From Bacillus sp. J37 (GTDB lineage: Bacteria > Bacillota > Bacilli > Bacillales > Bacillaceae), in assembly GCF_000518865.1 (NCBI RefSeq), contig NZ_JAEK01000032.1, positions 1-55,675 of the forward strand: a stretch of 55,675 nt of DNA. Direction: 5' to 3'. Positions within the stretch are counted from its first letter, which is position 1, and each line of letters opens with the position of its first letter. Shown here one piece after another: positions 16,680-25,390 of the stretch. Made by a program: the position numbers and the translations under genes. The notes below the pieces were generated by a model. That model ran no database searches, was not told the origin of the DNA, and worked only from the letters and a program-made list of their open reading frames with translations.

Positions 16680-18098
16680 TTACATGGGAAGTGTAACAGA
16701 TACGACGGTTCCTTGACCAACAATTGAATCGATCTCGATTCTTCCCTGATGATTTTCAATAATTTGAAAGCTAGTCATCAGACCAAAGCCTGTTCCTTTT
16801 TCTTTGATTGAATAATAAGGTTCACCAATGTTTTTTAGGCGTTCATTTGGAATTCCACGTCCATTATCTTTCACTTTGACTTTGATGATGCCATCGTTTG
16901 CAGACAAGTTTATATATACCGTACCTTTTTCTTCGAGTGCATCTAAACCATTTTGAATGATTTGATAAAAAACCTGCTTAAGCTGATTTTTGTCCCCCCT
17001 CACAAGTGGGTTAGCTGCTACATTTTCATACTTTATTTCTTTATTAACTAAAATGGCTTGTGTATTTAAAAGAGTGATCACTTGGTTGATTAATTCATCT
17101 ATATTGAGTGCTTCGTTTTTTTCTTGCTGAGGTCTTGCCATCGTTAGAAACTCCGAAATGATTTCCTCCACCCGATTCAATTCATCTCGAACAATCTTCA
17201 TATACTCTTCATTACATTCTTTCGTTTGAGAGAATAACTGGATAAAGCCTTTTATTGATGTTAACGGGTTTCGAATTTCATGTGCCACAGCAGCTGCAAG
17301 CTGTCCAACAACTGCCAATTTTTCAGACTTTTGTAACAGCTTGTCCTTCTCTAATCTACTTGTAATATCACGGGATATAGAGATCAAGCCGGTTATTTCA
17401 CCAGTTTTTTCATCTGCTATAGAACGGATACTTGATTCCACCCAAATATATGTATCATTTTTATGTTTAAATCGATAAGTGATAAGAATAGGATGATGAT
17501 TTTCCAGTAAGGACATATGTTTCTTTTGAACATAGGGAATGTCTTCCGGATGTATATAAAGATATGGAACATCTCCTGTTAGTTCATCAGTATCATAACC
17601 CAGTATTTGGGTAATGGATGGTGAACTGTACAAAAATCTTCCATCTGGTAAATACAAATTGATGATATCAGAAGAGTTATCAGCTAACAATTTATACTTC
17701 TGTTCATTATCAGTTAACACTCGTTCCAGATTTTTTTGTTCAGTTATATCATATATTTGAGCTAAAAAATTTTTTTTTTGAGAATCTGGATCTTCTATCG
17801 AGGTAACGTTTAAGGATCCCCAAATAATTTCACCGGATTTGTGAAAATATCGTTTTTCCATCTGATAGGATGGACGTTTTCCGGTAAAAACTTCATGATA
17901 TAACTGCATATCAAGTTGATAATCTTCCGGATGAGATATTTCTTTTAACGTTACTTCATTCCATTCTTCTTTTGAATATCCAATAAATTGAAAAAAGGCT
18001 TCATTTGCCACATTATCCTTGAAATTATATTCAAATATCATTTGCGGAATTCTAGATTGAAAAAAAACTTTTTCTAAAATTGATGATTTTAATCTCAT
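16680..18098 (-). CDS. PAS-domain sensor histidine kinase, sporulation-kinase-like
   Basis: The protein has no membrane segment. Counting from an alternative GTG start at 18116, two PAS/PAC units cover about residues 12-128 and 136-255, followed by HisKA with AAAVAHEIRNPLTSIKGF (phospho-accepting His279) and a HATPase_c domain with NGLDALEEKG, KDNGRGIP and KGTGFGLM. This soluble multi-PAS layout and the LAAAVAHEIRNPLTSIKGF block are typical of Bacillus sporulation kinases (KinA/KinE group), which phosphorylate Spo0F. No response regulator gene is adjacent, which fits such a phosphorelay kinase. I prefer ATG 18098 because GGA lies six bases upstream; the start is uncertain. Confidence 0.85.
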   Translation of the reverse strand: MRLKSSILEKVFFQSRIPQMIFEYNFKDNVANEAFFQFIGYSKEEWNEVTLKEISHPEDYQLDMQLYHEVFTGKRPSYQMEKRYFHKSGEIIWGSLNVTSIEDPDSQKKNFLAQIYDITEQKNLERVLTDNEQKYKLLADNSSDIINLYLPDGRFLYSSPSITQILGYDTDELTGDVPYLYIHPEDIPYVQKKHMSLLENHHPILITYRFKHKNDTYIWVESSIRSIADEKTGEITGLISISRDITSRLEKDKLLQKSEKLAVVGQLAAAVAHEIRNPLTSIKGFIQLFSQTKECNEEYMKIVRDELNRVEEIISEFLTMARPQQEKNEALNIDELINQVITLLNTQAILVNKEIKYENVAANPLVRGDKNQLKQVFYQIIQNGLDALEEKGTVYINLSANDGIIKVKVKDNGRGIPNERLKNIGEPYYSIKEKGTGFGLMTSFQIIENHQGRIEIDSIVGQGTVVSVTLPM

Positions 18099-18271
18099 AT
18101 TACATCCGACCTTCACTTACTATTAATTGTAAATTTATTTCCACTGAGACTACTATATCAATTTTCTGATAGAATAACCATGTATTTTGTACGATATCTT
18201 AAAACTGGACTATTCTCCTAATGGCTAATAGGAAGGATGATATGAATGGGGCATAATACAAATAAACAAGA

Positions 18272-18303
18272 AAAGTTGACACCCGCTATAGGTTGTCAAC
18301 TTT
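18272..18303 (-). terminator. Terminator after the GH2 gene
   Basis: AAAGTTGACA and TGTCAACTTT are perfect arms (18272-18303) and the minus strand continues with TTTTCTTGTTT. It follows the GH2 stop at 18317. Confidence 0.75.
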
Positions 18304-18316
18304 ATAATCACACTAA

Positions 18317-21300
18317 TTATTCATCAAACCGGAACCAACCAAAATCAAAATGACACCCCGGCAAAAATATAAATGTCACTTTTTGTTTACCTGAGATCTT
18401 TTTTAAATCAAAGACTTTTTGTTCCAACTTTTCTGATTTAGTGAATTCGATGATTTGTTTCGTTTCCCCTTCTTCACCTGCAAAAGAAATTTGAATTGTA
18501 TTTTTATCATGATGGGATCGACCGTAGATGGTCAATTTTGTTGTTCCTTCACCAGTAAAATGCATATCATCAAACTCAAGAGATACATTGTTTCCAATAC
18601 CATCTACACTGTTTTCTTTCATCGTAAAAGTATCGCCATATATATGATCACATTCAGTCGCCATAATCTTTTCAGTCGCTTTGTTCTTTTTCTCAAATGT
18701 AAAACCTTTTATGTGCACCTTTTGATTGAACACAAAGCATATTGATGAAATTCCATGAAGGCGCTTGGATAATCGATATGTTTCCTCTTGATAAACATTC
18801 CATTTTGAAGGTTTTTGGTAAATAACATCTGCAAGTAATTGACTGCCGTCTTCATCCGGCATACCTTCCCAAATTTGGAGCGGGTATTGTTCACTTGATA
18901 AAGCAAAAATAGGAATTATTATCGTATCAGAGCCGAAAGAGCCAAAATCGATCTCCCGAAATCCTACCTGTGTTTCTCCATCCCTACTGGTTGCCACACC
19001 TCGTTCGTTTCCATTTGTCACTTCACCTTTGCTATATTCATACAGTCCTGCTGAAATAAATTCATAAGGGTCTTTATATGCCTTCCCAAGTCCCTCTGCC
19101 TTAAATTCCAATTGAGAAATGAGCCTGATCTTATCGCTGCCATTTTTACTTGTACACCGAATCCGAAATTCTCCATCTCCTAGAGCGGTAACTAACGCTT
19201 TCGTACCATTACCTGTAACTTTTGCAATATTTGATTTAATACCTGATTCATTTACAACGCTCCATTCAACATCTTGATATGTTGCGTTAAGAGGATAAAT
19301 ATTTGCATATACTTCCATTTCAGTTATACTTTCATTAAATAACTGACCGGACTCACTAATTAACTCGATTTTCCGTACAGGTATTTCATCTTTGTTTCCC
19401 AAGACAATTGGCATTCCATGATTTTTTGCATTTGCTGTAATACCTTGTAAAGATCCATTTTGAATAGAGATTGACTCAATTTCAATTGATTGAGAATCTA
19501 ATCCATTTGAAGAAACTTCGATTATAATCTTCCCTGGTTCTAGTGTCGATGCAATTATGGCCATTAATTTGCCACTAAATAATCTCCTGCTAATTCCTTT
19601 ATACTGATCATAATCTGTACTATCACCATTATCCAATCCAACTAATCTTCCTGCACCTGAAACACGTATATCCACACGATTTGACGCATCTTCAACAGGA
19701 TTACCCTGTTCATCATCCAATGTGATTTCTACAAAAAGTAGATCTGTCCCGTTTGCTAGTACGTTTTCCTTATCAGGCAGCAGGGAAATGTACTTTGCAT
19801 CACCAAACGACCTTCGTACATCCATGGCAATTTCTTTCCCTGTTTCATCATAGGCAATTGCTTTTAATTCGCCTTCTTCGTAAGGAATCTTCCACCACCC
19901 AACAAGGTTCTCACCTTTTTCTTGGTCAATATCGTGTGTACCAATCTTACGACCATTAAGTTGTAATTCAATTTTCGGTGCATTGGAACAAACACGAACA
20001 TCAACCATTTGCCCTTTATTAAAATTCCAATATGGAAAAATATGTACCATAGGTGCTGTTTTATAATTTGTCCATGCTGATTGGTAGATATAAAACGAGT
20101 CTTTCTTAAAAGTAGCTGTGTCAATCTGACCAAAATACGAGTTTTTGGTGTGATAGGGTGTAGGTTCTCCTATATAATCGAAACCTGTCCATATAAATTG
20201 TCCGAGTGAAAATGGTGTATCCCTTTCTGCCAAAATACAAGCTTCAGCGGACTTAGCTCCCCAACTTGTTGAACTATTTCCAAGTGCTGAACATTGCTCA
20301 TCATCATCTGCGAGAATTGATTTTTCAAAAGGGAAATGATAGATTCCCCTGCTCTGTACAACGGATGCCGTTTCACTGCCATAGATTACCCAATCAGGAT
20401 GTTCTTCGTGATGTTTTTGATAGTATTTTTCAGCATAATTATAGCCTGCTATCTTCACGATATCTGCACATTTTTGGGCATTTTCCCAAGGCATATAATT
20501 CGATCCAATCGTTACGCTTGCATTTTGCTTCGGATCAAATTCTTTCACATACTGGATTAACAATTTAGTAATTTCCTGACCTCTTTCATCCGCATGAGTA
20601 TCATAAATCTCATTTCCAATACTCCACATTAGTAAGCTTGGATGATTTCTGTCTCTCATTACCCAGCTTTTCACATCATGATATGCCCATTTCTTAAAGA
20701 ATCTGGCATAATCATAGGGAGTTTTTGGCCGCTCCCACATATCAAAAGCTTCCGTCACGATAAGAAATCCCATTTCATCAGCTAATTCCATCAATTCTTT
20801 AGCAGGCATATTGTGTGCTGTACGGATAGCATTAACACCCATTTCTTTCAAAATATCGAGTCTTCTTTTTAAAGCTGTTTTATGAAAAGCAGCTCCTAGT
20901 GCTCCTAAATCATGGTGTTCACATACTCCATTTAATTTCATCTTTTTACCATTAAGTTTTAACCCGTTGCTTGGATCTAAATAAATTTCTCTAAAACCAA
21001 TTTTTTGTGTAATTGTTTCAATTTCTTGATAACTGCCTTTCCTCTTATCCACCAAAAACAACTGCGTTTTTAGTTCATAAAGATAGGGAGTATCTGTGTT
21101 CCAGAGAATTGGATTTTCAACTTCTAAAACTTGTTGGTTAATTGAAGTGGAATAATCTGAACTTATCTCTTCTTTAGTGATGGCAATAACGTGATCATCA
21201 TCAAGAAGAACATGGGAAATAACAACATCATGATCATGGTTGATTTCAGTTTCCACCTCTATTTGCCAGCTATGTTCTTTCTTTTTAGTAGATATATAGA

Positions 21301-21748
21301 TTCCATCTGTTACTATATGGTTTTTGTCTCTTGTCTTTAACCATACATTTCGATATATACCGGCTCCTGAGTACCACCGACTGTTTGGACTTTGATGAAC
21401 TACTTTTACCAAAATTTCATTTTCGCCATCCACTAATTCATCAGTAATATCATGTTCGAAAGAAGAATAACCATATTTCCATTCACCTACATATTGATTA
21501 TTTACATAAAGAGATGAATCCATATAGACTCCATCAAAGGCTAATAGAACTTGCTGCTCTTCTTTCTTTAATGTGAATTTTTTCCGGTACCATCCAATAC
21601 TGTTTTCATATAAATTTAATGTATTAAAAATTAACCAATCATGAGGAATATCAATTGACTCAAAGCTTAATGAAGATGGATCATAAGGACTGTCTAAACT
21701 GGTTTTGGCAAATTCCCATCCATCATTAAAAAGTTCCTTTTTATTCAT
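18317..21748 (-). CDS. Glycoside hydrolase family 2, multidomain (beta-galactosidase/beta-glucuronidase-like)
   Basis: The 1143-residue enzyme has the GH2 sugar-binding jelly roll (about 1-140), an immunoglobulin-like domain (about 145-255) and the TIM barrel (about 260-570). The acid/base is Glu380 in SIGNEIYDTH and the nucleophile Glu459 in YGSETAS. Then come a DUF4982-like region, two bacterial Ig-like stretches (about 670-870) and a C-terminal carbohydrate-binding-like region (about 900-1143). No signal peptide is present, so it acts on imported oligosaccharides. Substrate cannot be read from the sequence; the setting with uxuA and GH67 suggests a uronic acid- or galactose-capped xylan fragment. 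Third gene of the uxuA-gntR-GH2 unit. Confidence 0.85.
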   Translation of the reverse strand: MNKKELFNDGWEFAKTSLDSPYDPSSLSFESIDIPHDWLIFNTLNLYENSIGWYRKKFTLKKEEQQVLLAFDGVYMDSSLYVNNQYVGEWKYGYSSFEHDITDELVDGENEILVKVVHQSPNSRWYSGAGIYRNVWLKTRDKNHIVTDGIYISTKKKEHSWQIEVETEINHDHDVVISHVLLDDDHVIAITKEEISSDYSTSINQQVLEVENPILWNTDTPYLYELKTQLFLVDKRKGSYQEIETITQKIGFREIYLDPSNGLKLNGKKMKLNGVCEHHDLGALGAAFHKTALKRRLDILKEMGVNAIRTAHNMPAKELMELADEMGFLIVTEAFDMWERPKTPYDYARFFKKWAYHDVKSWVMRDRNHPSLLMWSIGNEIYDTHADERGQEITKLLIQYVKEFDPKQNASVTIGSNYMPWENAQKCADIVKIAGYNYAEKYYQKHHEEHPDWVIYGSETASVVQSRGIYHFPFEKSILADDDEQCSALGNSSTSWGAKSAEACILAERDTPFSLGQFIWTGFDYIGEPTPYHTKNSYFGQIDTATFKKDSFYIYQSAWTNYKTAPMVHIFPYWNFNKGQMVDVRVCSNAPKIELQLNGRKIGTHDIDQEKGENLVGWWKIPYEEGELKAIAYDETGKEIAMDVRRSFGDAKYISLLPDKENVLANGTDLLFVEITLDDEQGNPVEDASNRVDIRVSGAGRLVGLDNGDSTDYDQYKGISRRLFSGKLMAIIASTLEPGKIIIEVSSNGLDSQSIEIESISIQNGSLQGITANAKNHGMPIVLGNKDEIPVRKIELISESGQLFNESITEMEVYANIYPLNATYQDVEWSVVNESGIKSNIAKVTGNGTKALVTALGDGEFRIRCTSKNGSDKIRLISQLEFKAEGLGKAYKDPYEFISAGLYEYSKGEVTNGNERGVATSRDGETQVGFREIDFGSFGSDTIIIPIFALSSEQYPLQIWEGMPDEDGSQLLADVIYQKPSKWNVYQEETYRLSKRLHGISSICFVFNQKVHIKGFTFEKKNKATEKIMATECDHIYGDTFTMKENSVDGIGNNVSLEFDDMHFTGEGTTKLTIYGRSHHDKNTIQISFAGEEGETKQIIEFTKSEKLEQKVFDLKKISGKQKVTFIFLPGCHFDFGWFRFDE

Positions 21749-21833
21749 ATCATTTACTCACTTTCTATATTATTCGTTCCAATAGAAAACTGATGAAGAT
21801 TGTAAAGGTTAGCATGTTATAAAAATAAAAAGG

Positions 21834-22511
21834 CTATTTAAAATAATTCGGATATGACCTTTTTAAATATTCTTTGTCAAGAACTGCTTGCATTAAATGC
21901 TCTTGCATCAACTGTTCTGCTTTATCAGGATTTTTCTCTTTTATTCCTTCAAAAATTTCTTTATGTTGTAAATAAATTGTATACCAGTTAAAGTCAGTCG
22001 CTAATCTCAACATACGACTTCTATTAAAATGAACATTCATTTGTTGGATAACTAGCCATGTATTATATTTTTGACAACCGATAAAAATAGTCTTATGGTA
22101 ATCCTCATCCAGCTCAAACATTTTTCGGTAATCCTGCTGTTCAATACAAACCTTTTGCATGCTGAGATTCATTTCTAGGGTAATTAGTTTATCTTGAGGA
22201 AATGTTTCACAAGCTAATCGAATGACAGCTCTTTCTAAATGCTCCCTCATAAATCTTGCTTCTTCCACTAAATTTAAGTCGATTAAGGAGACAAACGTTC
22301 CTCTTTGAGGAAAAACGTTTAATAGCCCCTCTCTCGAAAGTCGTAAAAAACTTTCCCGTACCGGAGTACGACTTACATTGAATTTTTCAGACATCTCCTT
22401 CTCTGAAATACTTGTACCTGGTGCGAGTTGTAAATTTAATATTTGTGATTTTAGTTCTTCATACACTTGATTGCTTGTTGTTGAAGATCTCTGTTTATGA
22501 TTTATATACAT
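21834..22511 (-). CDS. GntR-family (FadR/FCD subfamily) transcriptional regulator
   Basis: The 225-residue protein has a GntR winged helix at about 10-75 (APGTSISEKEMSEKFNVSRT, PVRESFLRLSREGLL) and an alpha-helical FCD effector domain with the metal-binding pattern of acidic and histidine residues (ELDEDYHKTIF; HKEIFEGIKEKN; EHLMQAVL). Regulators of this type control uronate and gluconate genes (UxuR/ExuR analogues). It lies 61 bases after uxuA and before the GH2 gene, so it is probably autoregulated through the operator at 23731. Three identical operators in this locus are its likely targets; the ligand is probably fructuronate, mannonate or another uronate intermediate (inference). Confidence 0.88.
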   Translation of the reverse strand: MYINHKQRSSTTSNQVYEELKSQILNLQLAPGTSISEKEMSEKFNVSRTPVRESFLRLSREGLLNVFPQRGTFVSLIDLNLVEEARFMREHLERAVIRLACETFPQDKLITLEMNLSMQKVCIEQQDYRKMFELDEDYHKTIFIGCQKYNTWLVIQQMNVHFNRSRMLRLATDFNWYTIYLQHKEIFEGIKEKNPDKAEQLMQEHLMQAVLDKEYLKRSYPNYFK

Positions 22512-22572
22512 TTAGTACTCTCCAATCATCTAATGTAACAGTTTTCTATTAATCTATTAAGAAGTTCTTACC

Positions 22573-23679
22573 TTATAAATATAAGGTCCCGCGTTTTTTA
22601 TTCTTTTGTGCTTTGACTTTTTCTAAGCTGTCCCAAATTCCAAGCAGATACATAATACCTAGTGCACGATCGTATAAGCCGTATCCCGGTCGAGCTTGTT
22701 CTCCCCAAATCATCCTTCCATGATCTGGTCTCACATATCCTTTAAAGTTTGTATCATGTAAAGCTTTAACAATTTCATAAATATCTAAGGATCCGTCACT
22801 GCTTCGATGGGAGCTTTCAGTGAAATCACCGTTTTCTTCGATCTTCACATTTCGTATATGTGCAAACGGTATCCTGTTTATGCTTGAAAAATACCGCATG
22901 ATCGCGGGAATATCATTATTAGGATTTGCACCAAGTGAACCAGAACATAATGTTAATCCGTTCGAAGGACTATCCACAAGATTGACAATCCTCTTTAAAT
23001 TCTGAAAATTCGTCACGATTCTTGGTAATCCAAAAATTGACCATGGAGGATCATCAGGATGAATCGCCATCTTTATATCATGTTCCTCAGCCACAGGAAT
23101 TACTTTCTCTAAAAAGTATTGCAGGTGTTCAAATAAATCTTCTTCTGTTACATCTTTATATAATTCAAATGCTCTTTTAATTTTTCTAATTCTTTCAGGC
23201 TCCCAACCTGGTAGTGAAAATCCATTTGCAGAGTTTTCAACATTTTTTATTAAAACTTCAGGATCTACACGTTCAATCTTTTCCTTTTCATAAGCAAGTA
23301 CTGTTGATCCGTCTGGTAACACTTTGGCCAGATCAGATCTAATCCAATCAAAGACAGGCATAAAGTTATAACAAATGACCTTTATTCCAGCTTGTGCTAA
23401 ATGACGAATTGTTTGTTGATAATTTTCTATATAATGATCACGAGTTGGTAATCCCAGTTTAATATCTTCATGTACATTTACACTCTCAATGATATCAAGG
23501 TTTAAGCCTTTTGCATGTACCTCTTTCTTTAAATCGAGAATTCTCTCCAACGGCCACACTTCTCCAGCGGCTATATCATGCAGTCCACCAACGATGCCAT
23601 CCATTCCCGGAATTTGTTTTATTTGATCAAGGGTAACACTATCATCTTGACTCCCAAACCAACGAAACGTCATTTTCAT
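22573..23679 (-). CDS. uxuA: Mannonate dehydratase
   Basis: UxuA dehydrates D-mannonate to 2-keto-3-deoxy-D-gluconate with Mn/Fe. The 368 residues start MKMTFRWFGSQDDSVTL and include GIKVICYNFMPVFDW, IKMAIHPDDPPWSIFGLPRI, TLCSGSLGANPNND, HIRNV and GYVRPDHGRMIWGE, with the metal-binding Cys and His residues of the family. AGGAGG precedes the ATG. It is the first gene of the unit transcribed from the operator-bearing promoter at 23722-23749. Confidence 0.95.
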   Translation of the reverse strand: MKMTFRWFGSQDDSVTLDQIKQIPGMDGIVGGLHDIAAGEVWPLERILDLKKEVHAKGLNLDIIESVNVHEDIKLGLPTRDHYIENYQQTIRHLAQAGIKVICYNFMPVFDWIRSDLAKVLPDGSTVLAYEKEKIERVDPEVLIKNVENSANGFSLPGWEPERIRKIKRAFELYKDVTEEDLFEHLQYFLEKVIPVAEEHDIKMAIHPDDPPWSIFGLPRIVTNFQNLKRIVNLVDSPSNGLTLCSGSLGANPNNDIPAIMRYFSSINRIPFAHIRNVKIEENGDFTESSHRSSDGSLDIYEIVKALHDTNFKGYVRPDHGRMIWGEQARPGYGLYDRALGIMYLLGIWDSLEKVKAQKNKKRGTLYL

Positions 23680-23721
23680 TTTTCTGCCTCCTTGTATACT
23701 TACTAAAGCGGATTTATATGT

Positions 23722-23749
23722 ATACTATTCATACTAGTATGGTAGTTGA
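23722..23749 (-). promoter_or_regulatory. uxuA promoter with operator in the spacer
   Basis: On the minus strand a -35-like TCAACT (23744-23749) and -10-like TAGTAT (23722-23727) are 16 bases apart. The spacer is filled by the complement of ATACTAGTATGGTAGT (23731-23746), which contains the palindrome ATACTAGTAT. The same 16-mer in the same register occurs at 29141 and 31695. Confidence 0.7.
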
Positions 23750-23771
23750 GTTATTATACGTATGAAACTGA

Positions 23772-24572
23772 TTATTTAGCATGAATTAAATTTTCATTAT
23801 TAGATAGAAATGTTGTCTGTATCGCAGGAAAAAAGGACTTGAGTTTTACTGCTAAGTATTCCATCCCGGGTTCTTCGCTTGCAGCATGACCAATCATGAT
23901 TAAGACCTTTTTCTTCCCTTGTACTCCTGCGTCACGTATATATTCCGGTGTTTCCCATTCTTGACCTTCTCCAGTGATAATCAAGTCCACCTTATCTTTT
24001 TCGAATAATGGGATGGCTGTTTCTCCACCTCCTCGAAAGCCAACTGTAAGTCCAATCCTAGTGCATTCAAGGCTTAAATCTCCTACGACTCGAGCAAAAG
24101 GAATCGAAAGCTTTTCTTTCACATACGCAACGATTTTTTCCCCTGACATAGGTGGAATAACCAGAATAGATGATGTGTGATTATGTCTCTCTACATAACC
24201 GTTCCACTCTAATTTTTGAATAAGCCCTTCTGTTATTAGATCAGGCGTGTATTTGTGAACATAGTCATGAAATCGGTAAATAGCGATTCCTGAGTTTTTA
24301 ATTAGTTCAAGTTTTTCAGCATATACTCTATTATTTTTTAAAACTTCATCGTTTTGAGTATGACTGTAAAATATTCCTTCATGTGTTATTATCATGTTTG
24401 CACCAATTCTTTTAGCATGTTCTATAGCAAAATGTGATGCGACGAATGTTACTAGTATTCCACTTACCTCATCATCACCATTTCCAAACAGGAGAGAGTC
24501 TACTGTTGATTTAATATTCTCAACAGGAGATTCTAATTGTTTCACAACATCTCTTACTTTTAACCCCATCAT
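23772..24572 (-). CDS. Nif3-like dinuclear-metal protein (GTP cyclohydrolase I type 2 homologue)
   Basis: The 266-residue protein shows the Nif3/NGG1p-interacting-factor pattern: an early GILVTFVASHFAIEHAKR, ANMIITHEGIFYSH in place of the usual HHP motif, a central VGFRGGGETAIPL, then LIITGEGQEWE and a late MIGHAASEEPGM (the GHxxSE metal motif). The family forms hexameric toroids with two metals; its enzymatic role is unsettled. It is the last gene of the ABC importer operon, 30 bases after the YesL-like gene. Placement in a uronate-oligosaccharide operon is unusual. Start ATG 24572 or the next ATG, behind GTGAGGCG. Confidence 0.8.
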   Translation of the reverse strand: MMGLKVRDVVKQLESPVENIKSTVDSLLFGNGDDEVSGILVTFVASHFAIEHAKRIGANMIITHEGIFYSHTQNDEVLKNNRVYAEKLELIKNSGIAIYRFHDYVHKYTPDLITEGLIQKLEWNGYVERHNHTSSILVIPPMSGEKIVAYVKEKLSIPFARVVGDLSLECTRIGLTVGFRGGGETAIPLFEKDKVDLIITGEGQEWETPEYIRDAGVQGKKKVLIMIGHAASEEPGMEYLAVKLKSFFPAIQTTFLSNNENLIHAK

Positions 24573-24602
24573 GTTCGCCTCACATTTTTGTTATTTTATT
24601 AA

Positions 24603-25316
24603 CTACTCCAGTTGTTGATCTGTATGTTTTGGACTCGTTTTCAGAAAGTTCATTTCAATATCTGAAAGCATTTCTTTTGTATTAAGGGCCAAGAGGAAAA
24701 AGACAATGCTTGATACGAAAAGAATTAAAAAGTCAGTTGTAATTGTCGTAATAAATGCTAGGATAAATAGGATCAACATATTTCCTACTGTGTTTTTCAC
24801 CTTCATAAAACTGTAATAAACAGATAGCTTCCATATATCTCTTATTCTAAATTTAAAGCGCGCACTAATTGCTACAGCATTTAATATCAACATAGTCCAT
24901 AAGACGATCAGAACGAAAATCACTATAGATAAAATTTGATTTAATTCTGTTGGTGTTTGGCGAAGATACTGTAAATCAACGATTAAAATAAAGTAAACCA
25001 AAAGAATTGGGAACCAGATGGATAAAATATCTTTTACATTCTTTTTAAATCCGTAGAAAAAGTCATGTGTTGGAGAAAGCTCTTTCGTTCTCACAAGTTT
25101 TTCCATAGAATAGTATAAAGCCGCTACAGCTGGACCTGTGGGGATTAGAGCTAAAAAGTACAGGAGAATGTTTGAAAATGAAGGTTCTAATGTCATAAAG
25201 AAAAAAATAAACAGACCGTTAGTTAAGACAAAATAAAGATTTGTTAAAAGAAAAGCATAAACATAATTAGTAAATGTATATAAAATCCCTTGACCAAATT
25301 GATTCTTTTCTTCCAT
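24603..25316 (-). CDS. YesL-family (DUF624) membrane protein
   Basis: The 237-residue protein has about six hydrophobic segments and the start MEEKNQFGQGILYTFTNYVY typical of YesL/DUF624. Members are regularly encoded with LplA/B/C-type oligosaccharide importers in Bacillus and Paenibacillus, but their role is not known; a transporter accessory function is the usual guess. It lies downstream of the solute-binding lipoprotein gene, separated from it by a perfect 17-bp hairpin (25342-25379) that probably tunes expression. Confidence 0.85.
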   Translation of the reverse strand: MEEKNQFGQGILYTFTNYVYAFLLTNLYFVLTNGLFIFFFMTLEPSFSNILLYFLALIPTGPAVAALYYSMEKLVRTKELSPTHDFFYGFKKNVKDILSIWFPILLVYFILIVDLQYLRQTPTELNQILSIVIFVLIVLWTMLILNAVAISARFKFRIRDIWKLSVYYSFMKVKNTVGNMLILFILAFITTITTDFLILFVSSIVFFLLALNTKEMLSDIEMNFLKTSPKHTDQQLE

Positions 25317-25341
25317 TATTTTCCACCTGCTTTTTAGTAGT

Positions 25342-25379
25342 GGTTAACTAAACGTGAGATGACTCACGTTTAGTTAACC
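25342..25379 (-). promoter_or_regulatory. Perfect intercistronic hairpin after the binding-protein gene
   Basis: GGTTAACTAAACGTGAG pairs with its full complement across a four-base loop. On the minus strand it is followed by ACTACTAAAAAG rather than a T run, so it is more likely an mRNA 3'-end stabiliser that favours the binding-protein transcript than a full terminator. Confidence 0.6.
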
Positions 25380-25390
25380 TCTTTATTAGA

